Source: Lotus japonicus
Lineage: Eukaryota > Streptophyta > Magnoliopsida > Fabales > Fabaceae
Direction of reading: 5' to 3'
Assembly: GCF_012489685.1 (NCBI RefSeq)
Contig: NC_080042.1
Span: 23,078,150 to 23,142,149 of the forward strand
Length of the DNA: 64,000 nucleotides
Part shown: in pieces, positions 1 through 11,126 of the stretch
Position numbering within the stretch: the stretch's first letter is position 1
How the letters are laid out: each line of letters begins with the position of its first letter
Made by a program: the position numbers and the translations under genes
Notes under the pieces: model-generated
The model's input: only the letters and a program-made list of their open reading frames with translations
Databases searched by the model: none
What the model was told of the DNA's origin: nothing

Positions 1-254
1 ACCTGGCGGTGAAATATCCACTGATGAGTGGAAGAGTGGGAAAGATTGTAGTTAATCAAAGTAGGGCGAGAGAATGTTACAACAATTGTCTCAGCCTGTA
101 TGGAAAGAAGGGAGCTGGCAAGGGACACATGTGTCATGAGGTTGAGGTCATCCAAGGTAATCAAGACAGGCAAGGGGGATCGAAGCAGGGAGTTGACAGG
201 AAGATAGCAAGATCAAGGAGCAACAAAGGACAGGTCATGAAAGATGGCAGGACG
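1..254 (+). pseudogene. Tat-type gypsy polyprotein fragment, end of protease region
   Basis: Open frame running in from the left edge. It reads LAVKYPL, then RECYNNCLSLYGKK, the conserved stretch that follows the retropepsin fold in Tat-lineage Ty3/gypsy polyproteins. The same stretch occurs in this window at 26449-26560 with clear but imperfect similarity. The frame is complete to the codon ending at 254 and resumes at 15951, because a chromovirus inserted here with a GGACG duplication. No start is expected, since this is an internal part of a polyprotein. The active-site part of the protease lies left of the window. Lineage rests on motif recognition. Confidence 0.75.
250..254. repeat. Target-site duplication GGACG, left copy
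   Basis: GGACG sits directly left of the LTR end that starts TGTAACACC at 255. The same five bases follow the opposite LTR end at 15946-15950. Removing the element restores one reading frame across the Tat polyprotein, so 255-15945 is one insertion despite its scrambled 5' LTR. Confidence 0.85.
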
Positions 255-708
255 TGTAACACCCCGATTTCCAGGTGTCACTTTAGTAACTCAAAAATAA
301 ACTTTACGCGAAAAACAGGTATTTTTTTCCTTTTTAATAAAGCGATAGAAAATAAAGACATAACCCAGCAAACTAAACTAACCGATGTACAACATATATA
401 AACAGGTACAACCTCAGCTGCACTCCCACGTCACGCGCACTCGCAGTGACTCCAAAGTAGTGTGCCCGTAGGCAAATATGTACAGATCCAGAAGTGTGTG
501 TAAAAGTCATAAATACAATCCTCCATGAGTAAGTCAGCCTCAAAATGGCCTAAGTAAAGACCCCTATGTCCGACTGACTCACTGTGATCCCTCAGTAAGA
601 GGACCACACAAAAAGTCATGCGTCGGGAACCTGCCCTGTCCCAAAAGCAAAACGAATCAGAGATCTACCCAAAATATGACGCTGCCTAACCTACCCTCCC
701 AGTACCGC

Positions 709-1398
709 TCAAAGCTCGTCGTCCTCCTCCTCGTCGCTCGGCGAGTAGCTGTCGACGTCGGTGTCGGAGTCAGAGTCCACCGTGATCATCTCGGTATCCA
801 AGTCCACGACCTCCTTGCTAACTGTCCTGCGAACAACCCTAGTCGAGCCCATCTCAACATCTACCTCCTCAGTAAGGACATCCTCCTCCACCACCCGAAC
901 CAGGGGTTCCACACGGTAGCCGCGCGATGGAGTATACGGAAAACGGCGAGAGGCAGATGGAACAACAGGCTCCCTCTTCGGCTCCACGAGCCTCGAGGAT
1001 GACGCAATGTCGGTAGGATCGACAGCAGTAGCAGGAAGTGGCGCGACAGGTGCATCAACATCAGCCTCGATCTCGGATGGGTCCTCGTCATCAGATGAAG
1101 ATGAAGGTGGTGCAGGTGGTCCTCGACCAGTGCCTGGTCCACAGCGAACTGAAGGCGGCAAGTTGAAGCTCAGCTCCATGCGTCGTAGAACTCCCCTCGT
1201 CAGACGTCCACGCTCGTCAGTACGGTCCTCCATGACCCTTCCCCGGTACATCGCCCGATGATCCACAGCATCGATCACCCAAGCGGTGGGGGCATGTCTG
1301 TCCACCAACTCAAACCTGATCCCCCCCGAGGGAGAGACCATCGAAAACCAGTCCGCCATCGACATCTGGCAGTAGGCCGACCGCCCAAACACAAACAT
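709..1398 (-). CDS. LTR-encoded acidic-tail protein of unknown function (229 aa)
   Basis: Not recognised. An ATG-started ORF entirely inside the LTR. The N-terminal 60 residues contain CQMSMADWF, then MVSPSGG, then DHRAMYR. The middle is Pro/Ser-rich. The C-terminus is strongly acidic, ending in a D/E/S run (SPSDEEEDDEL). The N-terminal block recurs in the solo LTR (19882-20048: CQLSMADRFTMVHPSG and GHRATYSR) and, with a stop, in the array LTRs near 32880-33071, which also end in an acidic DSDSDDD run. Conservation between divergent LTRs suggests a past coding role. It lies in the long R/U5 leader, so it would be an upstream ORF of gag. It could instead be conserved RNA or DNA structure that happens to be open. 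Confidence 0.45.
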   Translation of the reverse strand: MFVFGRSAYCQMSMADWFSMVSPSGGIRFELVDRHAPTAWVIDAVDHRAMYRGRVMEDRTDERGRLTRGVLRRMELSFNLPPSVRCGPGTGRGPPAPPSSSSDDEDPSEIEADVDAPVAPLPATAVDPTDIASSSRLVEPKREPVVPSASRRFPYTPSRGYRVEPLVRVVEEDVLTEEVDVEMGSTRVVRRTVSKEVVDLDTEMITVDSDSDTDVDSYSPSDEEEDDEL

Positions 1399-1483
1399 GA
1401 AACCAAAGCCAAGGCGCCAGGGTCAACTCACGGAATAAAGTAATTTATACATACAACATGTGATTGGGGTATAGATATATATG

Positions 1484-1485
1484 TT

Positions 1486-1512
<27 letters not shown>
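1484..1512. repeat. (TA)n microsatellite in LTR
   Basis: Alternating TA tract in the 3' LTR. The corresponding tract in the inverted 5' LTR segment (11002-11038) is longer, which accounts for most of the length difference between the two LTR cores. Confidence 0.85.
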
Positions 1513-1516
<4 letters not shown>

Positions 1517-3415
1517 TCCTAGCATGTTATCGGCTCTAACAATGCTTCGACAATTCAGATAACATACAATTCCAGTCAGGGTGAATGTATGCGTGAAATG
1601 TAATTCAATATGATCCGGATAGTTCAATTTGGGATGGGCACCACGAATCTGCCCGACACAGGCCTAGTGTCGACAACTCTGCTCGGGTGTCACTTACAAA
1701 CCCATGCATAGTCGGATCAGCCCCAACCACCCTAGGTCGTGCCACTCTGCCCGCTATGCCGAAGATACATCCATGTGTTCTTCGATGAAGGCCGTCCCAA
1801 CCTTCGTGAAGCCTTCCCAACTTCACCGAGGCCCAATCTTTCGATCGTACAAACCTCGAATGTATGCATGATGCAATATGGTTAGCCAAACATCGAATCG
1901 TCCTCACAACGCAAGTGTTTAGCTCATCTCAAATTCAAAACCCAAGAGTTTAATGCCGACCCTACGACATAACTCCAACAACAAGAGTACCCAAGTACTC
2001 GGTGACTTTCACTCGTCACCGTGGCTCACCCCCGTGATGTCCACCAATTCTCCAAAACTCACGACAAAGTCGACTTTTCCCCGTCTTTCGCAATCATTTT
2101 CCCATTGAGATTCCCTATGGTTTATTCGTTAATGAAAACGTTTCGAATCGAATTAGTCAAGTTATGAGTTTAATTCTCGAAGTCTAAGTTTCCTAAAGTC
2201 TCTAGTTTTCAAGATTCTATTTTTTTCTAAGTTTACCAAAAATCCACCAAACGTAAATCCCGGGGAAAGTCTAAGTATACCAACGAATGGCTAAGTCCCA
2301 AACCCCACGTTTGAACTTGCCTAGGGTTGTTCATCCAACCCGAAAGATCAAAAGGAAATCAATTCAGTGATTCATCGCTCCGAAATCGCGTCAATACGCA
2401 CAGTTCAATACAACATCAATATCATAAGTTATGAAAACAATCATAACAATAAATCATCAACATAACCAATATCAAAATCATACATAAGTCGAATTTATCG
2501 ACGCCTATCATGCAATCTTAGCTAATATGTAAGTTGCCCTAACCTCGAGTTGTTCCAGCCTCGCGGTATAGGTTCTCCACACACGGTTGCTCCGTAGATC
2601 CCAAAGTTCCTTCAACTGAACCTCGGAGAAAACAAAGCAGAAATCCATACAAAATCGATTAGCTCGATCACACACAACTAATTAACGATAGACAAAGCAT
2701 TTAAAGCTTCAGAGTACAACAATCGAACACGAGAGGACGAGTTATCGAAAAACGAAACCCCCCTAAACATGCTCACGGCCCTAAGAGAAAAAGGGTTCCG
2801 GCGCTTTTTCTTCGATCTAAATTAATTCCTAGGTAGTTTAAGGGTTTAACTAAGGTAAAGAAACTGTCGGAAAAATTTTAGAACAACCGGGTCAAAATAC
2901 GACTACTCAGGGGCGTTTTGGTCCAAAATAAAAGCTCAAAAACTCAAAGTTAAAACTTCGGAAAACAAATTTGATGGGAACGTTCACAACGACATTTGTA
3001 GCAACTAATCCTAAAGGCACTAAGTCGGATTGCGACTTTTCGACATTAAAGTTTCAATATGTGCGCAAAAAGGGTTTTTACACAGTTTTTCAGATCTTTG
3101 ACAACTCGATCGAAATTGGCGAATAACGGCGAGTGTTCTAGGTTGTTGGGCAGGCATAGAAATTATATCAACAGAAAAATCAGGAAAATCGGACAGTTTT
3201 ACGAAAAGCTCGAAACTTTGAGCACAGAAATAGCTAAAGAAACGCGACAAAAAGAATGATCAGAGGTAAGAATCAAGCAAGTTACCTCGATGCCGTGAAA
3301 TAGAGACAAACAGCTCGAAGATCGGTCAAGAATCGGCGAAGTTCTTCCTTCCTCCTTTCTCTCCTCAACTCGCGGCCTCAAATGGAAGTTATGGGAGATA
3401 TTTTGATTTTTTTAC

Positions 3416-3423
3416 TATTTATA
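3416..3423 (-). promoter_or_regulatory. TATA box of the chromovirus LTR
   Basis: TATAAATA on the minus strand, about 700 bp into the LTR from its 5' end, as expected for U3. Transcription would start near 3385-3395. The same box is kept in the 5' LTR remnant near 15247-15255, just beside the inversion breakpoint. Confidence 0.6.
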
Positions 3424-4114
3424 GGAGAGTGAAATCGCGGGAAAATGAAAATTTCGCAATTCCGATTTTTGCAGCACGTTCACCGGTGAATTCTAAGCGA
3501 GATTCTAGCGACAGAATTCCAGAACTCAAAACAGGTTTCTTGAATTTGGGAAAAACGATTCAAAAGCGGTATAAGTTAATTTGCCCCGAAAAACTACTTT
3601 TTGCTGTGAAGGTCAGATGACAAAACTTCGTTCTGAAGAAAGATTGGAAACGTCGAAAGAAATTTGGCAACGCGGATGGAAACTTCGTTAAAAGCTCCGA
3701 ATAGAAAAAGTCTTCATTCAGTGATTGAATTTAGGGTTTTTGAAGCAAAGAAATTAGCGTCGTCGGACTTCCGAGAAGTGAATCCTATCGTGCGTACAGT
3801 CCAGGGTTCCGAAATGAAACACTGGTCGAAGGAAAAATAAAGAGAACTTCTTATTTTTCCAAGGATTTAGAATTTCGCTTAAATGTTGCTTTAAGAGCGG
3901 AATTAGCCTATTCTGGACACTCTCGACATAAGGCGGGTGTGCAGACGACTCGCACTAACTCCTAAAACAACTATAGTACTATCCTCAAGCAATTCCTGAA
4001 CTTTCTTCTTCATTAAGCTTTCCCAAACTGCAAACTCCTGTCACACTTACACTGATTCTACGCGTGAGTCGGAAATTAAACTTTAAATCCAGTTCTGCAA
4101 ATCCAGGTCTTACA

Positions 4115-4133
4115 ATACTCCCCTCCAAAAAGA
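4115..4133 (-). other. Polypurine tract of the minus-strand chromovirus
   Basis: On the minus strand a purine-rich run containing GGAGGGGAG lies directly against the TG of the 3' LTR. This is the position of the plus-strand primer. The same tract, TTTTTGGAG followed by AGTAGTAA or GGTAGTAA, borders the array LTRs at 37340 and 44029. Confidence 0.75.
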
Positions 4134-4151
4134 AAGTTTCGTCCTCGAAAC

Positions 4152-5218
4152 TCAGGGTTCCGTAAAAAGTCCGGGATACAGTTCCTTGATCTTGTCTTCT
4201 AATTCCCATGTAGCGTCTCCCGTATTGTTGTTCCATATCACTTTCACTAATGCAATCTGCTTCCCTCTCAACTCTTTCACTCTTCTGTCCCCAATGCTGA
4301 CCGGCGGTGCCTCAAAAGTCAAATCTTCCTTCAGTTCAACGTTGTCTGGCTCGATTACATGAGTCGGGTCTGAAATGTACTTCCTCAACTGCGACACATG
4401 AAATACATCGTGAATGTTGGAAAGAAACGGTGGTAGCGCAATCTGATACGCAACTGGCCCAACACGACGAGTGATCTGGTAAGGTCCAATAAACTTTGGC
4501 GTGAGCTTCCTCGACTTAATCGCTCGGCCAACTCCAGTAGTTTGAGTAACTCGTAAAAACACATGGTCGCCCTCTTCAAACTCTAGGGTTCTGCGTCGCT
4601 GATCGGTATAACTCTTCTGTCTGCTCTGCGAAGCTCTCATCTTTTCTCTGATCTGCTTAACCTTCTCAGTCGTCTGCTGCAGAAGTTCTGGCCCAATCAA
4701 CAAACTCTCCCATCTTGATACCAACACAACGGTGTCCTACACTTTCGACCATACAAAGCCTCATACAGTGCCATTCCGATGCTCGCATGAAAACTATTAT
4801 TGTAGGTGAATTCGATCATTGGCAGAAGATCATCCCAGCTTCCTCTGTTGTCTAATACACAAGCACGCAGTAGATCCTCTAACGACTGAATAGTTCTCTC
4901 CGTTTGCCCGTCAGTTTGTGGATGATACGCCGAACTCAATCTCAGCTTGGTTCCTAATGCGTCATGAAGAGCTCCCCAAAAGTGCGATGTAAACTTTGGA
5001 TCATGGTCAGACACAATACTTTTCGGAACTCCGCGTAGTCTCACAATCTCAGCCACATAAATCTCAGCCAACTTTTCCACGTTGTAAGTAGTTCTCACTG
5101 GTAGAAAATGCGCTGACTTGGTCAAACGGTCCACGATTACCCAAATCGAATCGTGTCGCTTCTGTGTTCTTGGCAATGCCACCACAAAATCCATGGAGAT
5201 GCTATCCCATTTCCATTA
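4152..5218 (-). pseudogene. Integrase core and chromodomain-like tail, broken by stop and frameshift
   Basis: Continuation of the polyprotein after an in-frame TAA at 5216-5218 that falls before [10 protein letters not shown]. The catalytic core carries D (VIVDRLTKS), D (SDHDPKF) and E ([13 protein letters not shown]), the DD35E triad of integrases. A frameshift at about 4700-4725 separates [14 protein letters not shown] from [11 protein letters not shown] in the other frame. The C-terminal part has the SQSRQKSYTDQRR and FHVSQLRKY blocks of gypsy integrases and ends with a chromodomain-like stretch (VKVIWNNNTGDATWELE). In chromoviruses that tail is thought to guide insertion into heterochromatin. 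It is transcribed from the 5' LTR at right. It cannot give a functional integrase as it stands. Confidence 0.85.
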
Positions 5219-8200
5219 TGGCACGTCTAAACTCTGTAACATACCAGCAGGTCTCTGATGTTCTACTTTAGCCTTCTGACAAGTCAAACATGCAGCAACA
5301 TACTCGGCCACTTGTTTCTTCATTCCCGGCCACCAGAAGTTCAGTTTCAAGTCTTGATACATTTTTGTCATTCCAGGATGAATGCTCCACTTGCTCTTGT
5401 GTCCTTCATCCATGATCAGTCTTCTAAATTCTGGGTTGTTAGGTACACAAACTCTGTCCTTGCATCGTAGGATGTTGTCAGTTCCTATCTTGAACTCCGG
5501 GTCTTTCCCTTGAATCACTAAGTTTCTCTTCTCTAGCAGAAACACATCTTGCAATTGTCGCTCTCTAATCTCTTCCATCAATCCACTGGCGATTTTGATC
5601 ATACCGAACTTCAACATTCCCTCAGACGGTGTCACACCCAAACTCATATCTCGAAATTGTTCCAGTAACTCCAGCTTTTTAACCATGATTGACGAGACAT
5701 GCATCTTCATACTCAAAGCATCAACAACTACATTTGCCTTCCCAGGGTGATATTGCAGCGTAAACTCGTAGTCCTTGATAAACTCCATCCATCTTCGTTG
5801 TCTCATGTTCAGCTCCTTCTGATCGAACAAGTATTTAAGACTCTTGTGATCGCTAAATATCGTGAAAGTACAACCATAGAGGTAATGCCTCCAGATTTTG
5901 AGCGAAAACACAATAGCAGCTAACTCCAAATCGTGAGTCGGGTAGTTCTTCTCGTGAGTCTTCAACTGTCTCGAAGCATAAGCCACCACTTTCCGATGTT
6001 GCATCAGTACACATCCCAAGCCTTGATGTGAAGCATCACAGTAGACTTCATAAGGTTCCTCTGGTTGTGGCAAAATAAGCACAGGTGACGTCGTCAAACG
6101 TTCCTTCAGAGTCTGAAAACTTGATTCACACGCCTCAGTCCATGCAAAAGGTTGATCCTTCCTCGTAAGTTGAGTAAAAGGTCCAACAATCTTGGCAAAT
6201 CCCTCAATGAAGCGTCTATAATATCCAGCTAAACCCACAAAACTTCTGATTTCTGTCACTGTCTTCGGTTGTTCCCAAGCCAAAACAGTCTCCACTTTCG
6301 CTGGATCCACAACTATTCCTTCCTTTGAGATAACATGGCCTAAGAAATTGACTTCCTCAAGCCAGAATTCACACTTGGAAGGGTTCGCGTACAGCTTTTT
6401 CTCTCGCAACACTTGTAAAACTTGGCGCAAATGTTCTTCATGTTCCTTAGCGTCCTTCGAATAGATCAGAATGTCGTCGATAAACACCACTACAAACCTA
6501 TCCAAGAACTCATGAAAGATGCGGTTCATGTAGTCCATGAAAACAGCAGGTGCATTCGTCACTCCGAACGGCATCACTAGGTACTCGTAGTGTCCGTAGC
6601 GAGTTCTGAAAGCAGTCTTCACTCTGATTTGATGATAGCCTGACTTCAAGTCTATCTTGGAGAATACGGCAGCCCCTCGTAATTGATCCATCAAATCATC
6701 TATCCATGGTAACGGGTATTTGTTCTTGACCGTCGCCTTGTTGAGTTGTCGATAGTCCACACACAATCTAGACTTCCCGTCTTTCTTCTTGACTAAAAGC
6801 ACTGGCGCTCCCCACGGTGAGACACTTGGTCGGATAAATCCCTTTGCCGAAAGATCCTCTAACTGAGACTTCAACTCTACTAGCTCTGCAGGTGCCATAC
6901 GGTAAGGTGCGATCGAAATCGGTCCGGTTCCGGGTACAATGTCGATCACGAATTCTACGTCGCGTACTGGCGGTAATCCAAGTACGTCTCCAGGAAAAAC
7001 ATCAGCGAAGTCTCGAACCACCGGGATACCATGAACATCTGAGTCCTTCCTTCCCTCCAAACTTAGCAATGAAAAGTACTTCTGAGTACCCTCGCTCAAC
7101 GATGCACTAATGTGGTTAGTAGAAAGGTACTCGAAAAGATCCGAGTCAGGGAACACCACTTTCTTTCGACTACAGTCCAAAAGACAATGGTAGTGGGATA
7201 ACCAATCCATCCCTAGGATTACATCTAGGTTTTTAAGGGGTAAGCATACTAGATTGGCATGAAAAGTCCTATCTCTATATACTACTGAACAGTGCATGCA
7301 TGCGGCATTAGCAAGTAGGGTCCTAGCAGGTGTAGTTACCATAAGATCAAAACTCAAAGCAGTAATAGGCAGATTCAGTCTTGATACGCAATCCTTAGAG
7401 ACAAAAGAATGAGTCGCACCATAATCAAAAAGTACAGTTAGAAGATTACCGTCAATTTCACATTCCCCTCTGATCAAGCCATCCACTCCTTCAGCATCTT
7501 CGCCATCCATTGTATAAACTCTTCCCCTCGCAGCTGGGTACTTTCCACTAGCAGTATTCACAGACGGTTCAGCCTTAGGTGCCTTGCAGTCCACAGCCAG
7601 ATGCCCGGGTCGATTGCAGTTGTAGCATCTTGGTGGTGTTGTGCAACTGCTTGCATAGTGCCCGACTGCTCCACACCTGAAACAAGTCACTTCACGGTTT
7701 GGGGTACGGTTTCCCGACCCTCCAAAAACAGCAGCAGCAGCCATCGGCTTGTAAGATCCTGGGGTAAACCCTCTCCCCGCAGGACGTTGATATGGTTTCT
7801 TTGCCTGAAATCTTCCCCTTCCTTGAAAACTCTGTGGTGTCGACCTCATTGGTCCTCCAACTCCAGCCCTGTTCAATCTCCTGTTCTTCATCAACTCTAC
7901 CTCTGTAGCCTTCTCAACCAATGCCTGAAACCGCACGATCCCTAACGGTCTCACTGAGTCCTCAATATCAGCCCTCAGTCCCCTCACAAAGCGCTTGCAC
8001 ATATAGGGTTCATCAACCTGATCACGGAAAAATCGGAAGTGTTTGGCCAAGGATTCCAACTTAGCAGCATATTCCGGAATAGTCATGCTCCCTTGACGAA
8101 GAGTCAGAAACTGCGCTTCACGCTCGTCACGAGCACTATCAGGAAAATACTTCTCCAGGAAAGCAGCACGAAATGAATTCCAGTTCACCTCCACATGGTT

Positions 8201-8554
8201 TGCCTCCATAATCCCTCTGGCTCCTCTCCACCAGTACTCAGCATCACCCAACAGCAGAAAGGTTGCCATCCCCACCTTGGCTCCCTCAGCAGTCTGTAGC
8301 ACACCAAAGATCTTCTCTATCTCCTCGATCCAAAGATCCGCTTTGTCCGGGTCAGTACCGCTCGAGAACTTAGGTGGATCCTGTCTCCTGAAGTCATTCA
8401 GCCCCTTGTTCTGATCCAAAGTCACCTCCCTCTGATGCTGGTGTTGATCACGCGCTTCCTCCGCAGCACGCCTCTGAGCGTTGTTATTCGCTTGATTAGT
8501 CATCGCTTGAGCCATAGTGGCCATCATCTCAGCTAGCTGATTCGTGTTCACCAT
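5216..8554 (-). pseudogene. Gag-protease-RT-RNase H polyprotein of the chromovirus (1112 codons open)
   Basis: ATG start at 8554 after a 194-base leader from the primer site. Gag runs to about residue 340, with two CCHC zinc knuckles at 291-304 and 310-323. The protease site reads FDYGATHSF at 376-384, so the catalytic Asp is followed by Tyr where Ser or Thr is usual. RT has FIDD at 691-694. Between IRVK and TAFRTRYG (about residue 646) five or six residues present in relatives are missing. RNase H shows YCDAS at 838-842. The integrase zinc domain has H1052, H1059, C1089 and C1092. The frame ends at a TAA (5216-5218) inside what should be one polyprotein. Large open frames mean a fairly recent copy, but protease and RT are probably inactive. 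Confidence 0.9.
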
Positions 8555-8762
8555 CGTCTGTTACCCCATGGAAACTGTTAGTCCTAATCGTACGATAGCA
8601 CAAGAAGACTATTCCATATGATCAAGTAACAATGCAATCAATTAGAACGAAAATCGCTCTGCAGACAATCAATTTTTCACTCTTTACAGAGTCACACAAC
8701 CTAGCACAGAAGACCTATTCTCCAAAGACTCCCAAAAGACTCAACTAAGCTCTGATACCATT
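8555..8762 (-). promoter_or_regulatory. Primer-binding site and leader of the chromovirus
   Basis: On the minus strand TGGTATCAGAGC (8760-8749), complementary to the 3' end of initiator Met tRNA, is two bases inside an LTR end reading GGATGTTACA. The leader resembles that of the array elements at 33572-33768. Just before the gag ATG it has GACTAACAG and then GTAACAG, a branch-point-like and acceptor-like pair (see findings). Confidence 0.85.
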
Positions 8763-9221
8763 TGTAACATCCTGATCTGACAGCTGGCCTCACGGTAACA
8801 ACACGAGTCTTTTCAGCGCGCTTTGTCCTCACTCGCGCGCTTCCTGGGAAAACTTCCCAGGAGGTCACCCATCATAATATTGCTCCAAGGCTAGCACACT
8901 TAACCATGGAGTTCTTATGAGTTGGACTCCCGAAAAGAAGTTGCAACTTGTTGTCATGAGTAGTACCAATCAAATCTCTTATGCCCTCCTCAATTGTATA
9001 GTCCATCCCTATACAGTCTCGGAATACCTCTTATTCGGGTGTGAGATCGGTTCATTCATGTGCCCTTCCGCCTAGAAGCCTGTCAGGAGCCGCTCCTTGT
9101 CCGTGCCTCACTGCAGCGGCGATCACTCCCCGCCCTCGTCGGCCCAGGGCGTCACAGGCCCACCAACTTCCGCTTGGTTCGTCCCCGAACCACACCGTAC
9201 TGGGAGAGGTCGGCTCTGATA
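8763..9221 (-). mobile_element. Truncated Cassandra TRIM: LTR plus short internal part
   Basis: On the minus strand 9156-8763 (394 bp) reads TGTGACGCCC to GATGTTACA and contains a 5S-rRNA-like block. These are the diagnostic features of Cassandra terminal-repeat retrotransposons in miniature. Upstream, 9221-9157 is a short internal stretch that begins with a cut primer site (ATCAGAGCC, lacking TGGT) and ends in GGTGGGCC directly before the LTR. The other LTR is absent. The LTR abuts the chromovirus primer site exactly where the chromovirus U5 end should be. It has no coding capacity, as normal for Cassandra. Confidence 0.75.
8849..8920 (-). ncRNA. 5S rRNA-like domain inside the Cassandra LTR
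   Basis: The minus strand carries the internal promoter blocks of plant 5S rRNA in order: AACTCC, then GTTAAGTGTGCT (A-box region), then GATGGGTGACCTCCTGGGAA (C-box region), with spacing close to the plant gene. The 5' third of 5S is not recognisable, and bases between the boxes differ. It is therefore an LTR-borne 5S-derived promoter and not a ribosomal gene. Confidence 0.75.
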
Positions 9222-10996
9222 ATCGAGGTAACTTGCTTGATTCTTACCTCTGATCATTCTTTTTTTCGCGTTTCTTTAGCTATTTCTGTGCTCAAAGTTT
9301 CGAGCTTTTCGTAAAACTGTCCGATTTTCCTGATTTTTCTGTTGATATACCTTCTATGCGTGCCCAACAACCTAGAACACTCGCCGTTATTCGCCGATTT
9401 CGATCGAGTTATCAAAGATCTGAAAAACTGTGTAAAAACCCTTTTTGCGCACATATTGAAACTTTAATGTCGAAAAGTCACAATCCGACTTAGTGCCTTT
9501 AGGATTAGTTGCTACAAATGTCGTTGTTAACGTTCCCATCAAATTTGTTTTCCGAAGTTTTAACTTTGAGTTTTTGAGCTTTTATTTTGGACCAAAACGC
9601 CCCTGAGTAGTCGTATTTTGACCCGGTTGTTCTAAAATTTTTCCGACAGTTTCTTTACCTTAGTTAAACCCTTAAACTACCTAGGAATTAATTTAGATCG
9701 AAGAAAAAGCGCCGGAACCCTTTTTCTCTTAGGGCCGTGAGCATGTTTAGGGGGGTTTCGTTTTTCGATAACTCGTCCTCTCGTGTTCGATTGTTGTACT
9801 CTGAAGCTTTAAATGCTTTGTCTATCGTTAATTAGTTGTGTGTGATCGAGCTAATCGATTTTGTATGGATTTCTGCTTTGTTTTCTCCGAGGTTCAGTTG
9901 AAGGAACTTTGGGATCTACGGAGCAACCGTGTGTGGAGAACCTATACCGCGAGGCTGGAACAACTCGAGGTTAGGGCAACTTACATATTAGCTAAGATTG
10001 CATGATAGGCGTCGATAAATTCGACTTATGTATGATTTTGATATTGGTTATGTTGATGATTTATTGTTATGATTGTTTTCATAACTTATGATATTGATGT
10101 TGTATTGAACTGTGCGTATTGACGCGATTTCGGAGCGATGAATCACTGAATTGATTTCCTTTTGATCTTTCGGGTTGGATGAACAACCCTAGGCAAGTTC
10201 AAACGTGGGGTTTGGGACTTAGCCATTCGTTGGTATACTTAGACTTTCCCCGGGATTTACGTTTGGTGGATTTTTGGTAAACTTAGAAAAAAATAGAATC
10301 TTGAAAACTAGAGACTTTAGGAAACTTAGACTTCGAGAATTAAACTCATAACTTGACTAATTCGATTCGAAACGTTTTCATTAACGAATAAACCATAGGG
10401 AATCTCAATGGGAAAATGATTGCGAAAGACGGGGAAAAGTCGACTTTGTCGTGGGTTTTGGAGAATTGGTGGACATCACGGGGGTGAGCCACGGTGACGA
10501 GTGAAAGTCACCGAGTACTTGGGTACTCTTGTTGTTGGAGTTATGTCGTAGGGTCGGCATTAAACTCTTGGGTTTTGAATTTGAGATGAGCTAAACACTT
10601 GCGTTGTGAGGACGATTCGATGTTTGGCTAACCATATTGCATCATGCATACATTCGAGGTTTGTACGATCGAAAGATTGGGCCTCGGTGAAGTTGGGAAG
10701 GCTTCACGAAGGTTGGGACGGCCTTCATCGAAGAACACATGGATGTATCTTCGGCATAGTGGGCAGAGTGGCACGACCTAGGGTGGTTGGGGCTGATCCG
10801 ACTATGCATGGGTTTGTAAGTGACACCCGAGCAGAGTTGTCGACACTAGGCCTGTGTCGGGCAGACTCGTGGTGCCCATCCCAAATTGAACTATCCGGAT
10901 CATATTGAATTGCATTTCACGCATACATTCACCCTGACTGGAATTGTATGTTATCTGAATTGTCGAAGCATTGTTAGAGCCGATAACATGCTAGGA

Positions 10997-11001
<5 letters not shown>

Positions 11002-11038
<37 letters not shown>
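11002..11038. repeat. (TA)n microsatellite, inverted LTR copy
   Basis: Longer allele of the TA tract at 1484-1512, in the inverted LTR core. Confidence 0.85.
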
Positions 11039-11042
<4 letters not shown>

Positions 11043-11126
11043 ATATATATCCATACCCCAATCACATGTTGTATGTATAAATTACTTTATTCCGTGAGTT
11101 GACCCTAGCGCCTTGGCTTTGGTTTC

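Larger units (their letters stand above)
255..4114 (-). repeat. 3' LTR of the minus-strand chromovirus (3860 bp)
   Basis: Reads TGTAAGACC at 4114 (minus strand) to GGTGTTACA at 255, with the purine tract beside its upstream edge. U3 is about 4114-3390, with a TATA box at 3416-3423; the rest is R and U5. Parts match the solo LTR at 16918-20494 and the array LTRs from 29826 (same ends, same internal blocks). The U5-side end (255 to about 1150) has no partner in the 5' LTR, where that part is replaced by Cassandra sequence. Apart from the small ORF at 709-1398, 255-4114 holds no convincing coding sequence. Confidence 0.85.

Noticed and set aside
1605..1907. 100-codon ORF on the minus strand, nearly repeated at 10606-10908
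   Set aside because: Both are copies of the same LTR core, with no domain and no conservation in the other LTR types; open by chance.
8849..8920. Genuine 5S rRNA gene
   Set aside because: Only the promoter boxes are kept, the 5' third and terminal stem are missing, and it lies inside an LTR with TG/CA ends.
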